The translations under genes and the position numbers were made by a program. From positions 372,001 through 436,000 of the forward strand of contig NZ_CP133472.1 in the NCBI RefSeq assembly GCF_031191545.1: a DNA stretch of 64,000 nt, written 5' to 3'. The DNA is from Schaalia odontolytica (GTDB lineage: Bacteria; Actinomycetota; Actinomycetes; Actinomycetales; Actinomycetaceae). The notes under the pieces were generated by a model that was not told where the DNA came from, did no database searches, and was given only the letters and a program-made list of their open reading frames with translations. Position 1 is the first letter of the stretch; each line of letters starts with the position of its first letter. Shown here one piece after another: positions 8,812 through 17,428 of the stretch.

Positions 8812-9078
8812 CTACTCGAGCGAATCAATCAGGTCGCGCACAAGCTGCGACGGCGTCGTACCGCGCTCTTGAGCCACCTCAGCGAGCTTGGCACGACGAG
8901 AACGGTCAAGACGGAGGGTGAACGGCTTAGCACCAACACCAACGCTAATCGGGCGTCCGGCCACAGACGAACCGAGATGCTTCCCGCCGTAGGGCACACC
9001 GTTCTCGGCCTCGTTCCCCCAACGCTCCAGATCCTCATCAGTGAAGGTCGCACCATCAGCTGACGTATGCGTCGCCAT
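8812..9078 (-). CDS. ribbon-helix-helix-type antitoxin (TA pair 1)
   Basis: 88-residue protein. The N-terminal half (TFTDEDLERWGNEAENG, then SVAGRP) is the usual toxin-binding part and the C-terminal half is a ribbon-helix-helix DNA-binding fold: PFTLRLDRSRRAKLAEVAQERGTTPSQLVRDLID. The start at 9078 has AAGGAGG 5 nt upstream; the adjacent ATG at 9081 overlaps the toxin stop (TAATG), so translation of the two is coupled. Gene order is toxin first, antitoxin second, as in BrnT-BrnA. It resembles the antitoxin at 10075-10344 in layout (acidic/Trp N-terminus, GRP motif, RHH C-terminus). Confidence 0.75.
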   Translation of the reverse strand: MATHTSADGATFTDEDLERWGNEAENGVPYGGKHLGSSVAGRPISVGVGAKPFTLRLDRSRRAKLAEVAQERGTTPSQLVRDLIDSLE

Positions 9079-9080
9079 CA

Positions 9081-9338
9081 TTACCTCCTTAAACCAACCT
9101 CTGCGAGCACCGCTCGCGTTACCAGCATCGCATGGAAAACAAGCCATCCATCAGGTTCGTCCTCAACCGCAATATATTCCAGAAGCCGACCCTTGCGGTC
9201 GAGGCCAACTCCGACCCACTGGATCGGATGCGTATCGCGCGCACGCGAACGCAACGTACCCTCGAAGGCCACTGTGACATCGTCGTCCTCAACGTCACTA
9301 TGAGGTCGATGGACGCGAGGATGAACCCGGACTCGCAC
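9081..9338 (-). CDS. small toxin, partner of the RHH antitoxin (TA pair 1)
   Basis: 85-residue protein from GTG 9338, chosen because GGAGG lies 7 nt upstream; the longer frame to 9557 has no ribosome site and lacks recognisable sequence. Shape: an N-terminal helix region (VHRPHSDVEDDDVTVAFEG), then strand-rich WVGVGLDRKGRLLEYIAV and WLVFHAMLVTR. The same architecture (WLVVGIGQSGRVLEMVVL, LIHAMKAR) is seen in the toxin at 9825-10151, so both belong to one small actinobacterial toxin family with a BrnT/RelE-like outline. RNase activity is inference from the fold class, not seen. Confidence 0.65.
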   Translation of the reverse strand: MRVRVHPRVHRPHSDVEDDDVTVAFEGTLRSRARDTHPIQWVGVGLDRKGRLLEYIAVEDEPDGWLVFHAMLVTRAVLAEVGLRR

Positions 9339-9442
9339 GCGTTCACCTCCATGGTTTCGTATAGACATCAGGGTAGTACGAAATAGGTCCCGAGGGAACG
9401 GGACTCCCACGACATCTCTCCGGCGCAGGCGCGACACGCACG

Positions 9443-9474
9443 AGGGGCCGCGCACGTCACGGTGCGCGACCCCT
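9443..9474. terminator. inverted repeat resembling the terminator at 10430
   Basis: 13-bp arms (AGGGGCCGCGCAC / GTGCGCGACCCCT) with one mismatch and a 6-nt loop. The left flank CACGAGGGGCCGCGCAC is identical to that of the hairpin at 10430-10463, which ends the double-domain protease gene. It sits between TA pair 1 and an IS3 remnant. Confidence 0.6.
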
Positions 9475-9494
9475 GAGCGTTCAGCCGGGAGGGA

Positions 9495-9626
9495 GTTCAG
9501 GTCTACACCGGGGTCGCCACCTGGATCGAAGACTTCTACAACCGCCACCGCATCCACACTAGCCTCGGAGGCAGATCCCCCATCGAATACGAACTACACC
9601 AAGCGGCCCGGACCACAGCCGCATAA
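9495..9626 (+). pseudogene. IS3-family transposase (OrfB) C-terminal remnant
   Basis: 44 codons reading ATWIEDFYNRHRIHTSLGG and RSPIEYE, the conserved end of the rve integrase domain in IS3 OrfB proteins, closed by TAA at 9624-9626. No upstream OrfA/OrfB sequence and no clear terminal inverted repeat remain. From the remnant to about 9820 I see no gene. Confidence 0.75.
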
Positions 9627-9824
9627 ACAAACCGTCAACAACTTGCGCACAGGCCCATTCCGCCTCAACCACCTACTGATTAGCAACACCGACACCTGGG
9701 AAGAAAAACAAGGCCACTAACCCACCCAATACGCTGGGCACGACGACCGAGAAGGCGGGCTTCACATCCAACCGAGCAGGGTAACGGAGTAAGATTCTCG
9801 CACCAAGAGGCTCCGAGAACAGGG

Positions 9825-10151
9825 CTATCGAAGTTCCTCCAGAAATTGCGGGCGTGCCTTCATCGCATGGATGAGGAGTTCACCGCCACTGTCAAAGATC
9901 AAGACGACCATTTCCAAAACGCGTCCAGATTGGCCAATGCCCACCACGAGCCACCGCCTGGGGTCATCCCCATCATCGAGAGGGCGAGAGTTCAGGGCAT
10001 GCTCATAGGCATACAGGACGGACTCATCTGTGAGCCGGTCGCGCCCAAAATGCTTGCGTGCACTGGCGTGCAGTTTAGGCGATATGGGTCCACTCGCGCA
10101 CCGCTGCACGTATCGCGTCGGAACGGCTATCGATCCCCTCAGAGGTAGCAC
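9825..10151 (-). CDS. small toxin (TA pair 2)
   Basis: Toxin-like protein of up to 108 residues with the same plan as the protein at 9081-9338: LHASARKHFGRDRLTDE, then a helix (YAYEHALNSRPL), RRWLVVGIGQSGRVLEMVVL and LLIHAMKARPQFLEEL. Here the antitoxin gene is upstream and overlaps it. The start is unclear: ATG at 10151 gives a 77-bp overlap and no ribosome site; GTG at 10109 is an alternative; similarity to pair 1 only begins near PKLHASARKHF. A non-standard start near the antitoxin stop, with translational coupling, is possible. Confidence 0.6.
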   Translation of the reverse strand: MLPLRGSIAVPTRYVQRCASGPISPKLHASARKHFGRDRLTDESVLYAYEHALNSRPLDDGDDPRRWLVVGIGQSGRVLEMVVLIFDSGGELLIHAMKARPQFLEELR

Positions 10152-10344
10152 GTACCATCAGCGCACTGAGCGTCTGCTCGTCCAAACGCACCGTGACAGC
10201 CACTCCCGGCCCCTTCCCGACCGAAGGGCGGCCCGGACGCGGGGGCGCCAGCTTGGTCAGGTTATAGCCGCGCTCAGCCTCATCGGCCCACGCCTGAATC
10301 TGCTCATCGCTGACGGGGTTTCCATGAAGAAGACGCTCACTCAT
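10075..10344 (-). CDS. ribbon-helix-helix-type antitoxin (TA pair 2)
   Basis: 89 residues: N-terminal part with SDEQIQAWADEAERGY, a PPRPGRPSVG linker, then the RHH domain VAVTVRLDEQTLSALMVRA and SRSDAIRAAVREW. The first strand VTVRLDE would contact DNA in the major groove. Antitoxin first and toxin second, the opposite order to pair 1 even though the two pairs are related, which argues for independent acquisition or rearrangement. Start ATG 10344. Confidence 0.75.
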   Translation of the reverse strand: MSERLLHGNPVSDEQIQAWADEAERGYNLTKLAPPRPGRPSVGKGPGVAVTVRLDEQTLSALMVRATSEGIDSRSDAIRAAVREWTHIA

Positions 10345-10429
10345 AGTGAATATCGTATACGAAATTCTCGCCTTGCACTATCGAATACATAATGGCAGTC
10401 CAACGAGGAAACCACCCTCTCCACGCACG

Positions 10430-10463
10430 AGGGGCCGCGCACGAGAAAGCATGCGCGGCCCCT
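10430..10463 (-). terminator. terminator of the double-domain protease gene
   Basis: Perfect 12-bp arms (AGGGGCCGCGCA / TGCGCGGCCCCT) with a 10-nt loop, 42 bp past the stop of the protease gene on the minus strand. Confidence 0.75.
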
Positions 10464-10504
10464 CTCTGACGCTCGACCGGGAAGGATCCCCGGCCTCGTC
10501 GCGA

Positions 10505-13500
10505 CTACTGCAGCAGACGGCCCTGCTCATCAAACACGTAGCGAGTGCCGTCGATCCAGCGCTCACCGGTCGTCATCTCCCCGGAAGTCGACAGGTAGAA
10601 CCAGGAGTCCCCGTCCTTGAGCCACCCGCTGTTCATCGCGCCGGAGGGGGCGAAGTGGTACCAGGACGAGCCCAGGCGCACCCAGCCGGTGTCCATCGAA
10701 CCCGAGTCGGACAGGTGGTACCAGGTGGAACCCTCACGCAACCAGCCGGTGCGCATGGCGCCGGAGGACCCCAGGTAGTACCAGGTGTCGCGCACCTTCG
10801 TCCAGCCGCTGGCCATCTCGCCGCTGATGGGATCCAGGTAGTACCAGGAGCCGCGCACGCTGACCCAGCCCGAAGCCTGGCCGCCGGAGGGGCCGTAGTA
10901 GTACCAGCGTCCGCCCTCACTGACCCAGCCGGTCACCATGTAGCCGCGCACGTCGAAGCGGTAGATCGCCCCATCGATGCGCAGCTGCGTCGAGGTCGGG
11001 TAGGTGCCGTTCTCGTAGCGCCACCACCAGCCGAACGCGCCGGACACCCACCGGCCCGAGCGAGCGTCCTCGGGGCCGACCTGGTCGGAGCTCACCGTAA
11101 AGGGAACCTGGAGCGTCGCATCATCGTCCGCGCGGGCATCGTTGTTACGCCCCATGGCTTCAACAGTGAGCGTCGCGGCGCCCGCGTAGCGCCCCGCGCC
11201 CTTGAGGTGGGACACGTCCACGCCGTCGGCCTGCAGCGTCACCAAGTTGCCCTCGAAGGCACCGCTACCGGTGCCGGTCGCGACCTCGCGGTCACCGACG
11301 AGGAGGCGCGCGGAGGTCACAGGCCCGGTGACGGTCACCCGGATGAAGACGCGCCCGGCCAGGGTCTCCCCGGCCAACGGCCGCCACGTGGTGCCGTCGG
11401 TCGAGTACTCCACGGCGCCGATCTCAGGCTTCGCCTGGTCCTTGAGGACCGCGTCCAGGGCGTTAGGCAGGCCCGCACCCCGGTACTCGCGGCCCTCCAC
11501 GGGCTTCAGGCGCCCCCAGTTCGACAGGTCGCTCGCCTGCTGCTTCGCCAGGGCGATGATCTGCTCGGCGTTCATCTCAGGGTGGACCTGGCGAAGCGTC
11601 GCGATGACGGCGGCCGCCAGGGGCGAGGCCTGCGAGGTGCCGTACAGGTTGCCGTAAGCCTTGCCGTACCAGCTCGTCAGGGGCGCATAGATCTTCGCGC
11701 CGGGAGCCGCAAAGTCAATGCTGGTGGCACCCCAATTCGACCAGGACGTCGGCTCGAGCATGCCGGTGGCCGGGTCCTCCCCCTCGGGCAGCGCCAGCGC
11801 GGACACCGCCAGGGTGGAGCGCAGCATCGAGGGCATGTACACCCCGCCCGTCACATCACGCTGGTACGCGCCCCACGTGTCTCCAGGCGAGGAGTCATCG
11901 GTGGCGGGCGGGTTGTCCAGGTCGGTCGTCCAGTTTCCGGCCGCAACCACGTTGATGACGTCCTTGGAGGCGGCGTAGTCGGCGGCGCGCTGCACGGCCT
12001 CCAGGCCAGCCGCCTGCTCGGGGTCGTTCGGCATCCAGTACTTCCACGGGTTGACGAAGTAGGAGCCGTTGGTCACCGAGATCCCGTGATCGGCCGCCCA
12101 CACGAAGCCACAGGCGATGTACTCGGGGTAGAAGTATCCCCCGTTGCGCGAGGCCACGTTGATGGCGGCGATGCGCAGCGTCGGGTTTACCCCGTCCACG
12201 CCCACGCCATCGTGCTTCGCGGCGATCGATCCGGCGACGTGCGTTCCGTGGGTGGCGTCATCCCAGCGCCAGGCCGCGGGGTCGCGGTTAGGGACCCCGT
12301 TGACCGAGCAGGACACCGACTTGGAGTGATCGACCTGTCCGGCCAGGTCCGGCACCGTGTCGTCGATGGACTGGTCCATGACGCCGACCGTGACGGGTGC
12401 TCGCATGACGTCAACGTCCTGCGCCTCGAGGGCGTGCAGGGCCTGCAGGTGCCACCCGTTGTTCGTCTGGGGATCCGGCGTCAGATCCGCATCCCGCTCT
12501 CCCTGCGCGCCGTCGGATCTCGGCGCGGCGGCGATCGCGGCGTCAGCAGCGAGGCGGGTCTCGTAGTCGACCGGAACCATGACCTCGTTACCGCCGACGG
12601 GCGCCTGCCGGGTCGGGCCGATGGAGTCATAGCTGATGCCTTCCTTCACGAGGGCAGCACCCAGGTCGGGTGAGAAGGTAGGCGAGGCGGCCTGCACGAA
12701 GAACGTCCCGAAGGCCGGGTACTGGGCCAGGACCAGGCCGTGCAGGTTCGAGGCCTGGGCGAGGGCGCGCTGGAAAGTTGCGTGATCTGTTCCCCTGGGG
12801 AGGTTGACCGCGTAGTTGGCGGGCAGTTGGTCGTTGCTGCGCGCGGGGGCGGTGATGCCGGCCTTGGCCGGGCCGGAAGGCGCGGGCGTCGCATCGGCGT
12901 CGGGTGCGGGTGCCGGGGGCACCGCCGCATTCGGGTCACGCGAGACGGTGAAGACGGCCTCGCGGCCCGTGTCGTCGTCGGCCTGTCGGTCGAGGTTGAT
13001 GCCGGTGGCGCTGACCTGGACGCGCGCGGTCACGGAGTCCGCGCCCTCGGGCAGGAGGGTACCCAGATCCAGGTTCTCAATCGACACGCCCAGGGGGTCG
13101 TCTCCGTACTTGCCCGACCCGTCGCGGTCGACGGAGGCCAGGCCGGCGACGTCCATGTGCAGGTGGCTGATCGGGGCGATGGCCTCGGCGTAGAAGGTGA
13201 CGGGACCGGCCGGCAGGGTCGCGCCGTCCACGTCCTTCCATTCGCCCTTACCGACCCGGTACTGCAAGGTCTGAACGGTGGGCTGCATCTGGTCGCGGCG
13301 CATGGTGGTCAGCGCGTTGATGAAACCGTAACCACGGTATTCCTTGCCGTCGTCGGGAGCTTCCAGGCGCGTGTATTCCATCGCGGCTTGCTTGCGCATG
13401 AGGTCCGTGATCTGCTTGCCCCGGAAGCCCGGGTGCGTCGCCTTGATGAGGGCTGCTATGCCCGTGATGTGGGGCGTCGCCATCGAGGTGCCGCTGGTCT

Positions 13501-14830
13501 TGGCATACCCGGAGGCATACAGCGACGTGGGAACTGTCGAGTAGATGTCCTGGCCCGGCGCGGTGAAGTCGATGCTGGTTCCGTAGTTGGAGAAGTCGGC
13601 CCGCTTGAGGTTCGCCCATTCGGGCTTCGTCTCCGGGTTGGTACGCGTGGCGGCGCTGACCTGGCTGACGCCCTCAACCATCGCCGGGACCTTCACGCCG
13701 CCGGAGGCGGGACGGTCCTTGACCGGAGTATCAAGGTCGGTCGGCGACCCGCTGTCGGTCGTGACGTTGTCGTTGTCCATGCCGTCGTTGCCCGCCGAGG
13801 CCATGACGGCGAGCCCACGACCCTGCGCGTAGGCGATCGCCCGCGTCGCGGCCTCCAGGCCGGCGGCCTGCTCGGGGTCGCTCGAGCTCCAGTAGACCCA
13901 CGGGTCCATCGAGTAGGAGTTGTTGACGATATCAACGCCGTGGCTGGCCGCCCACATGAAGCCGCAGGTGACGTACTCGGGGTACATGAGCTGGTCCTCG
14001 TTCGAGGCCTTGATGGACACGAGGGTCGTGTCCGGCGCGATACCGTCGATGCCGATGTCGTTGTGGTTGGCGGCGATGATGCCGGCGACATGGGTGCCGT
14101 GGAAGTAGTCGTCACGCCATGCCCCGTAAGCCTGGGAGGCGATGCCATTGCGCCCGCAGGATACGGACCGTGAGGTGTCCACGCGCCCCACGAGATCGGG
14201 GTGGGTGTCGTCGATACCGGTGTCGATGACGCCGACCGTCACGGGGGCGTGCGCGATCGGCACGGCGGCTGCATCCGCGGCGCTCATCGCCTGGGCACCC
14301 CAGTTGACGACCTCTTCGGGCTTATCGGCCTCATTCACGCTGACGCCCCGCAGGGAAGACGGGCCACCCGACTGCGCTCCGGACTGAGCGGGGCTCCGAT
14401 CGCCGGACCGCGGCGCGAGCTGCGCGGCAGGCGCATCCCCGGTGACGGGGACGCGCTCCCCCTCGGGCACTGCGGCCACGCGGGTCGGACCCACCGAATG
14501 GACCGAGATCCCGGCCTTCGCCATCGCTACCGCCAGGTCCGGGGCGAACGAGGCCGACTCGCTCTGCGCGAAGAACGTCCCCAGCTCCGGGTAGGAAGCC
14601 AAGGCGACGCCCCCGGCGGAAGCGACCAGGGAGGTCGCGCGCGCCAGGTCCTCGGAGCTGGAGTGTCCACTGAGGTTGATTGCGTAGTTCATCAGGCCCG
14701 CGCTGGCGCGGGCGGGCGCGATGAGGCCGGTGTGATCGTCGGCCCGGGTGGGTGGGGCGGTCGCTGTGGCCACGCCCATGGACAGGGCGAGGGCCGCGAC
14801 GAGCCCGATGCGTGCGACATTGCGGCGCAT
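10505..14830 (-). CDS. secreted protein with two tandem subtilisin domains and cell-wall-binding repeats
   Basis: 1441 residues. Signal peptide about 1-30 (ending PTRA). Module 1: propeptide-like MNYAINL and ALASYPELGTFFAQS (47-90), triad Asp203 (IDTGID), His244 (HGTHVAG), Ser449 (SGTSMATPH). A beta-rich spacer and a Pro/Ala linker (about 635-660) follow. Module 2 repeats the plan: propeptide NYAVNLP and LAQYPAFGTFFVQ (672-713), Asp819 in VMDQSID, His861 in HGTHVAG, Ser1066 in GTSQASP. Module 2 therefore keeps the triad but has DQS for DTG and Gln after the serine, so specificity or activity may differ. A spacer like that of the 3094 gene and about ten WYY(Y/L)/GW repeats end the protein. Start 14830 was chosen for GAGGA upstream and the signal peptide. 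A remarkable fusion within this protease family. Confidence 0.9.
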   Translation of the reverse strand: MRRNVARIGLVAALALSMGVATATAPPTRADDHTGLIAPARASAGLMNYAINLSGHSSSEDLARATSLVASAGGVALASYPELGTFFAQSESASFAPDLAVAMAKAGISVHSVGPTRVAAVPEGERVPVTGDAPAAQLAPRSGDRSPAQSGAQSGGPSSLRGVSVNEADKPEEVVNWGAQAMSAADAAAVPIAHAPVTVGVIDTGIDDTHPDLVGRVDTSRSVSCGRNGIASQAYGAWRDDYFHGTHVAGIIAANHNDIGIDGIAPDTTLVSIKASNEDQLMYPEYVTCGFMWAASHGVDIVNNSYSMDPWVYWSSSDPEQAAGLEAATRAIAYAQGRGLAVMASAGNDGMDNDNVTTDSGSPTDLDTPVKDRPASGGVKVPAMVEGVSQVSAATRTNPETKPEWANLKRADFSNYGTSIDFTAPGQDIYSTVPTSLYASGYAKTSGTSMATPHITGIAALIKATHPGFRGKQITDLMRKQAAMEYTRLEAPDDGKEYRGYGFINALTTMRRDQMQPTVQTLQYRVGKGEWKDVDGATLPAGPVTFYAEAIAPISHLHMDVAGLASVDRDGSGKYGDDPLGVSIENLDLGTLLPEGADSVTARVQVSATGINLDRQADDDTGREAVFTVSRDPNAAVPPAPAPDADATPAPSGPAKAGITAPARSNDQLPANYAVNLPRGTDHATFQRALAQASNLHGLVLAQYPAFGTFFVQAASPTFSPDLGAALVKEGISYDSIGPTRQAPVGGNEVMVPVDYETRLAADAAIAAAPRSDGAQGERDADLTPDPQTNNGWHLQALHALEAQDVDVMRAPVTVGVMDQSIDDTVPDLAGQVDHSKSVSCSVNGVPNRDPAAWRWDDATHGTHVAGSIAAKHDGVGVDGVNPTLRIAAINVASRNGGYFYPEYIACGFVWAADHGISVTNGSYFVNPWKYWMPNDPEQAAGLEAVQRAADYAASKDVINVVAAGNWTTDLDNPPATDDSSPGDTWGAYQRDVTGGVYMPSMLRSTLAVSALALPEGEDPATGMLEPTSWSNWGATSIDFAAPGAKIYAPLTSWYGKAYGNLYGTSQASPLAAAVIATLRQVHPEMNAEQIIALAKQQASDLSNWGRLKPVEGREYRGAGLPNALDAVLKDQAKPEIGAVEYSTDGTTWRPLAGETLAGRVFIRVTVTGPVTSARLLVGDREVATGTGSGAFEGNLVTLQADGVDVSHLKGAGRYAGAATLTVEAMGRNNDARADDDATLQVPFTVSSDQVGPEDARSGRWVSGAFGWWWRYENGTYPTSTQLRIDGAIYRFDVRGYMVTGWVSEGGRWYYYGPSGGQASGWVSVRGSWYYLDPISGEMASGWTKVRDTWYYLGSSGAMRTGWLREGSTWYHLSDSGSMDTGWVRLGSSWYHFAPSGAMNSGWLKDGDSWFYLSTSGEMTTGERWIDGTRYVFDEQGRLLQ

Positions 14831-15010
14831 GGTTCCTCGACTTTCAGTTGTGAGTCTGGCGAGTACGACAATGTACTCATCAGAAGTATCATGCTTTAGT
14901 TTGTCACTCGCCACAATATAGACCAACTTAAATTCGCCATCACCTCAACAAAGGCGACGCTGTCGGGTAACCACTCCCCCGCTCTCGCACGCGAGGCCTC
15001 CTGACAGCGC

Positions 15011-15046
15011 GGCGGGGCCACACACCGTCAGGTGCATGGCCCCGCC
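15011..15046 (-). terminator. terminator of the third subtilase gene
   Basis: 10-bp arms GGCGGGGCCA / TGGCCCCGCC with a 16-nt loop, directly downstream of the gene ending at 15065. Confidence 0.7.
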
Positions 15047-15064
15047 GTGACGACGTCGCACAGC

Positions 15065-17092
15065 CTAGTGCCGCAGGTGCCCGTCCGGACCGAAGGTGTA
15101 GGTCGTCCCATCTACCTGCTGGGTACCGGTGACCATCGCCCCCGAGGAACCCAGGTAGTACCAGGAATCACCCTCATGCAGCCACCCGATCGCCATGCCA
15201 CCGGAGGGCGTGAGGTAGTACCAGGTGGATCCATCGCGAACCCAGCCGGTAGCCATTGCACCCGAAGCGCTGAGGTAGTACCAGGTGCCATTGAGGAACA
15301 CCCAGCCCGTCGCCATCGCGCCCGTGGCCGGATCCAGGTAGTACCAGGTGCCCTCGACCTGCGTCCACCCCGAGGCCTGCGCACCCGAGGCCCGGTGGAA
15401 GAACCACTGGCCTGCCTCACGGACCCACCCGGTCACCATGTATCCGCGCGCGTCGAAGCGATAGGTTGCTCCGCCGATCGCAATCGCCGTAGAGGCCGGG
15501 TAGGAGCCGTCCTCGTAGCGGTACCACCAGCCGATCGCATCTTTCATCCACGTGCCAGCCTTGGCCTCGTCGGCCTGATCCTGACCGCCCGACACCGCGT
15601 CGAGGGCGTCGAGGAAGCCGTAACCGCGGTATTCCTTGCCGTCGATGGGAGCGTTGAGACGTCCGTAGTTGGCAGCGGCCTGCTTCTTCATGAGGTCAAT
15701 GACCTGCGCGCCAGTGAGCTCGGGATGAACGGACTTAATGAGTGCCGCGATGCCCGACACGTGCGGGGTCGCCATGGACGTGCCGTCCGCGACGGCGTAG
15801 CCGCTGCGGTAGAACAGCAGCGGAGCAGTGGAGTAGATCTGGTCGCCCGGGGCTGCAAAGTCGATCGTGTTGCCATAGTTGGAGAACTCGGCGCGACCCA
15901 GGGAAAGCCCAGGCTTCACGTTGTAGGCCTGACCGACCGCACTCACCTGGGCAACACCGTCAAGCATCGAAGGAACGCGGACACCCCCACGCACCTCGCG
16001 ATTCTTCGTCGGCGTGGGAACATCGGTCGGGGATCCGTTGTCGATCGTCGGATTGTCGATGTCGACGCCTTCATTGCCTGCCGCCGCAATAACGGCCAGC
16101 CCCTCACCCTGCGCGTACTTGATGGATCGGGTCGCAGCCTCCAGGCCGGCCGCCTGCTCGGGATCGGTCGGGCTCCAGTAAACCCAGGGGTCCATCGAAT
16201 AGGAATTGTTGACCACGTCCACCCCGTGGCTCGCCGCCCACATGAACGCGCAGGTCACGTACTCGGGGTAGATAAGGCGGTTGTCGTTGGTGGCCTGGAT
16301 GGCGACGATGGTCGACTCCGGGGCGATGCCGTCGATGCCAATATCGTTGTGATTCGCGGCGATAATGCCCGCGACGTGCGTGCCGTGGTAGAACTCATCA
16401 CGCCAGCCAAAAAAGTCCTGCGTGGCCACGCCGTTGACCGAACACTTCACGGAGCGCTCGGGATCGACGCGACCCTCCAGGTCCGGATGCGTGTCCTCGA
16501 CGCCGGAGTCGACGACGGCAACCGTCACGGGGGCGCGCTTGACGTTCACCGCCCCAGCATCGCGCGCGTGCATGGCGCGGGCACCCCAGTTGAAGATCTC
16601 CTCGGAGGCTTGATCGGGTGCGGCGCTCGCGGCCTCGTCGCGCATCGAGTTCAGGCCGCCTGCAGCGCCGGGGTGCGGGGAGGGGGCCTCGTCCTTCTTA
16701 TCCGTGGGCAGCGCGACGCGCTCGTAGTAGAGGACGGGCGCGACGCGCGTCGGGCCGATCGAGTGAACCGAGATGCCGGCCTGTCGTAGGGCGGCAGCCA
16801 GGTCGGGCGCAAACGAGGGCGTGGCGCTCTGGGCGAAGAAGGTGCCAATCTGCGGGTAAGAGGCCAGGGCGGCGCCGCCGGCTCCCGGGACGAGGGCGAG
16901 TGCCCGCTGGAGGTCCTCGGGGCTGGTGCCCGCAAGATTGATGGCGTAGTTCATCTCGTCGTTGTCGGCGCGGGGTGCGGAGATGAGGCCGCCGGGTTCT
17001 TCGGCTCGAGCGGCGGGGGCCGTCGCGGTAGCCAGGCCGACGGAGAGGGCCAGAGCGGCGACGACACCGATGCGTGCGGCAGTGCGGCGCAT
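15065..17092 (-). CDS. secreted subtilisin-like serine protease with cell-wall-binding repeats
   Basis: 675-residue S8 peptidase, closest in sequence to module 1 of the 10505 gene (signal peptide MRRTAARIGVVAALALS, propeptide MNYAINL and ALASYPQIGTFFAQS). Triad Asp195 (VVDSGVED), His236 (HGTHVAG), Ser439 (DGTSMATPH). Unlike the other two it has no beta-rich spacer: about 70 residues after the catalytic domain it passes directly into the WYYL/GW repeats (about 8), starting at WMKDAIGWWYRYEDGSYP, which also occurs in similar form in the 10505 protein. Start 17092 follows GAGGA in the same leader sequence (GAAAGTCGAGGAA) as the 10505 gene, so the two share an upstream ancestor. Known relatives process surface or host proteins; substrates here are unknown. 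Confidence 0.9.
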   Translation of the reverse strand: MRRTAARIGVVAALALSVGLATATAPAARAEEPGGLISAPRADNDEMNYAINLAGTSPEDLQRALALVPGAGGAALASYPQIGTFFAQSATPSFAPDLAAALRQAGISVHSIGPTRVAPVLYYERVALPTDKKDEAPSPHPGAAGGLNSMRDEAASAAPDQASEEIFNWGARAMHARDAGAVNVKRAPVTVAVVDSGVEDTHPDLEGRVDPERSVKCSVNGVATQDFFGWRDEFYHGTHVAGIIAANHNDIGIDGIAPESTIVAIQATNDNRLIYPEYVTCAFMWAASHGVDVVNNSYSMDPWVYWSPTDPEQAAGLEAATRSIKYAQGEGLAVIAAAGNEGVDIDNPTIDNGSPTDVPTPTKNREVRGGVRVPSMLDGVAQVSAVGQAYNVKPGLSLGRAEFSNYGNTIDFAAPGDQIYSTAPLLFYRSGYAVADGTSMATPHVSGIAALIKSVHPELTGAQVIDLMKKQAAANYGRLNAPIDGKEYRGYGFLDALDAVSGGQDQADEAKAGTWMKDAIGWWYRYEDGSYPASTAIAIGGATYRFDARGYMVTGWVREAGQWFFHRASGAQASGWTQVEGTWYYLDPATGAMATGWVFLNGTWYYLSASGAMATGWVRDGSTWYYLTPSGGMAIGWLHEGDSWYYLGSSGAMVTGTQQVDGTTYTFGPDGHLRH

Positions 17093-17386
17093 GATTCCTC
17101 GACTTTCGGTTGTCACTGTCAGGATTTCGACTGCATTTACAGCTACTCCAATCTTCCTAGAGTTTGCCAGTAACAACAAAACCAAGGCTTACCTAAGCCC
17201 ACAGTGTGGCCCGCCCATCACTCGCGCGCGCCACTCCCTCACCCGCTCCTTCTCCGTACTTTCTAAGACCGCGCATTTCCGCCGAAGCGCTGTCACAACT
17301 CACACCAGTTCACCGGGGATGACGTGCGCCCCGGAAGAGGACGGCGAGGCGGGAACGACGCGACGGGAGCAGGCCGCGGGGACGAC

Positions 17387-17416
17387 AAAGCGGGGAGCGC
17401 ACGCACTCCCCGCTTT
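17387..17416. terminator. terminator after lysA
   Basis: Perfect 11-bp arms AAAGCGGGGAG / CTCCCCGCTTT with an 8-nt loop, just past the lysA stop on the minus strand. T-rich side on either strand. Confidence 0.8.
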
Positions 17417-17428
17417 GCTGCTTCGTCT

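Noticed and set aside
9338-9557. Longer version of toxin 1 starting at 9557
   Set aside because: Extra 73 residues lack any similarity to the paired toxin and cross the terminator-like hairpin and the IS3 remnant; GTG 9338 has an ideal ribosome site.
10346-12673. 775-codon plus-strand frame opposite the double-domain protease
   Set aside because: Antisense shadow produced by high-GC codon bias; protease motifs are clear on the other strand.
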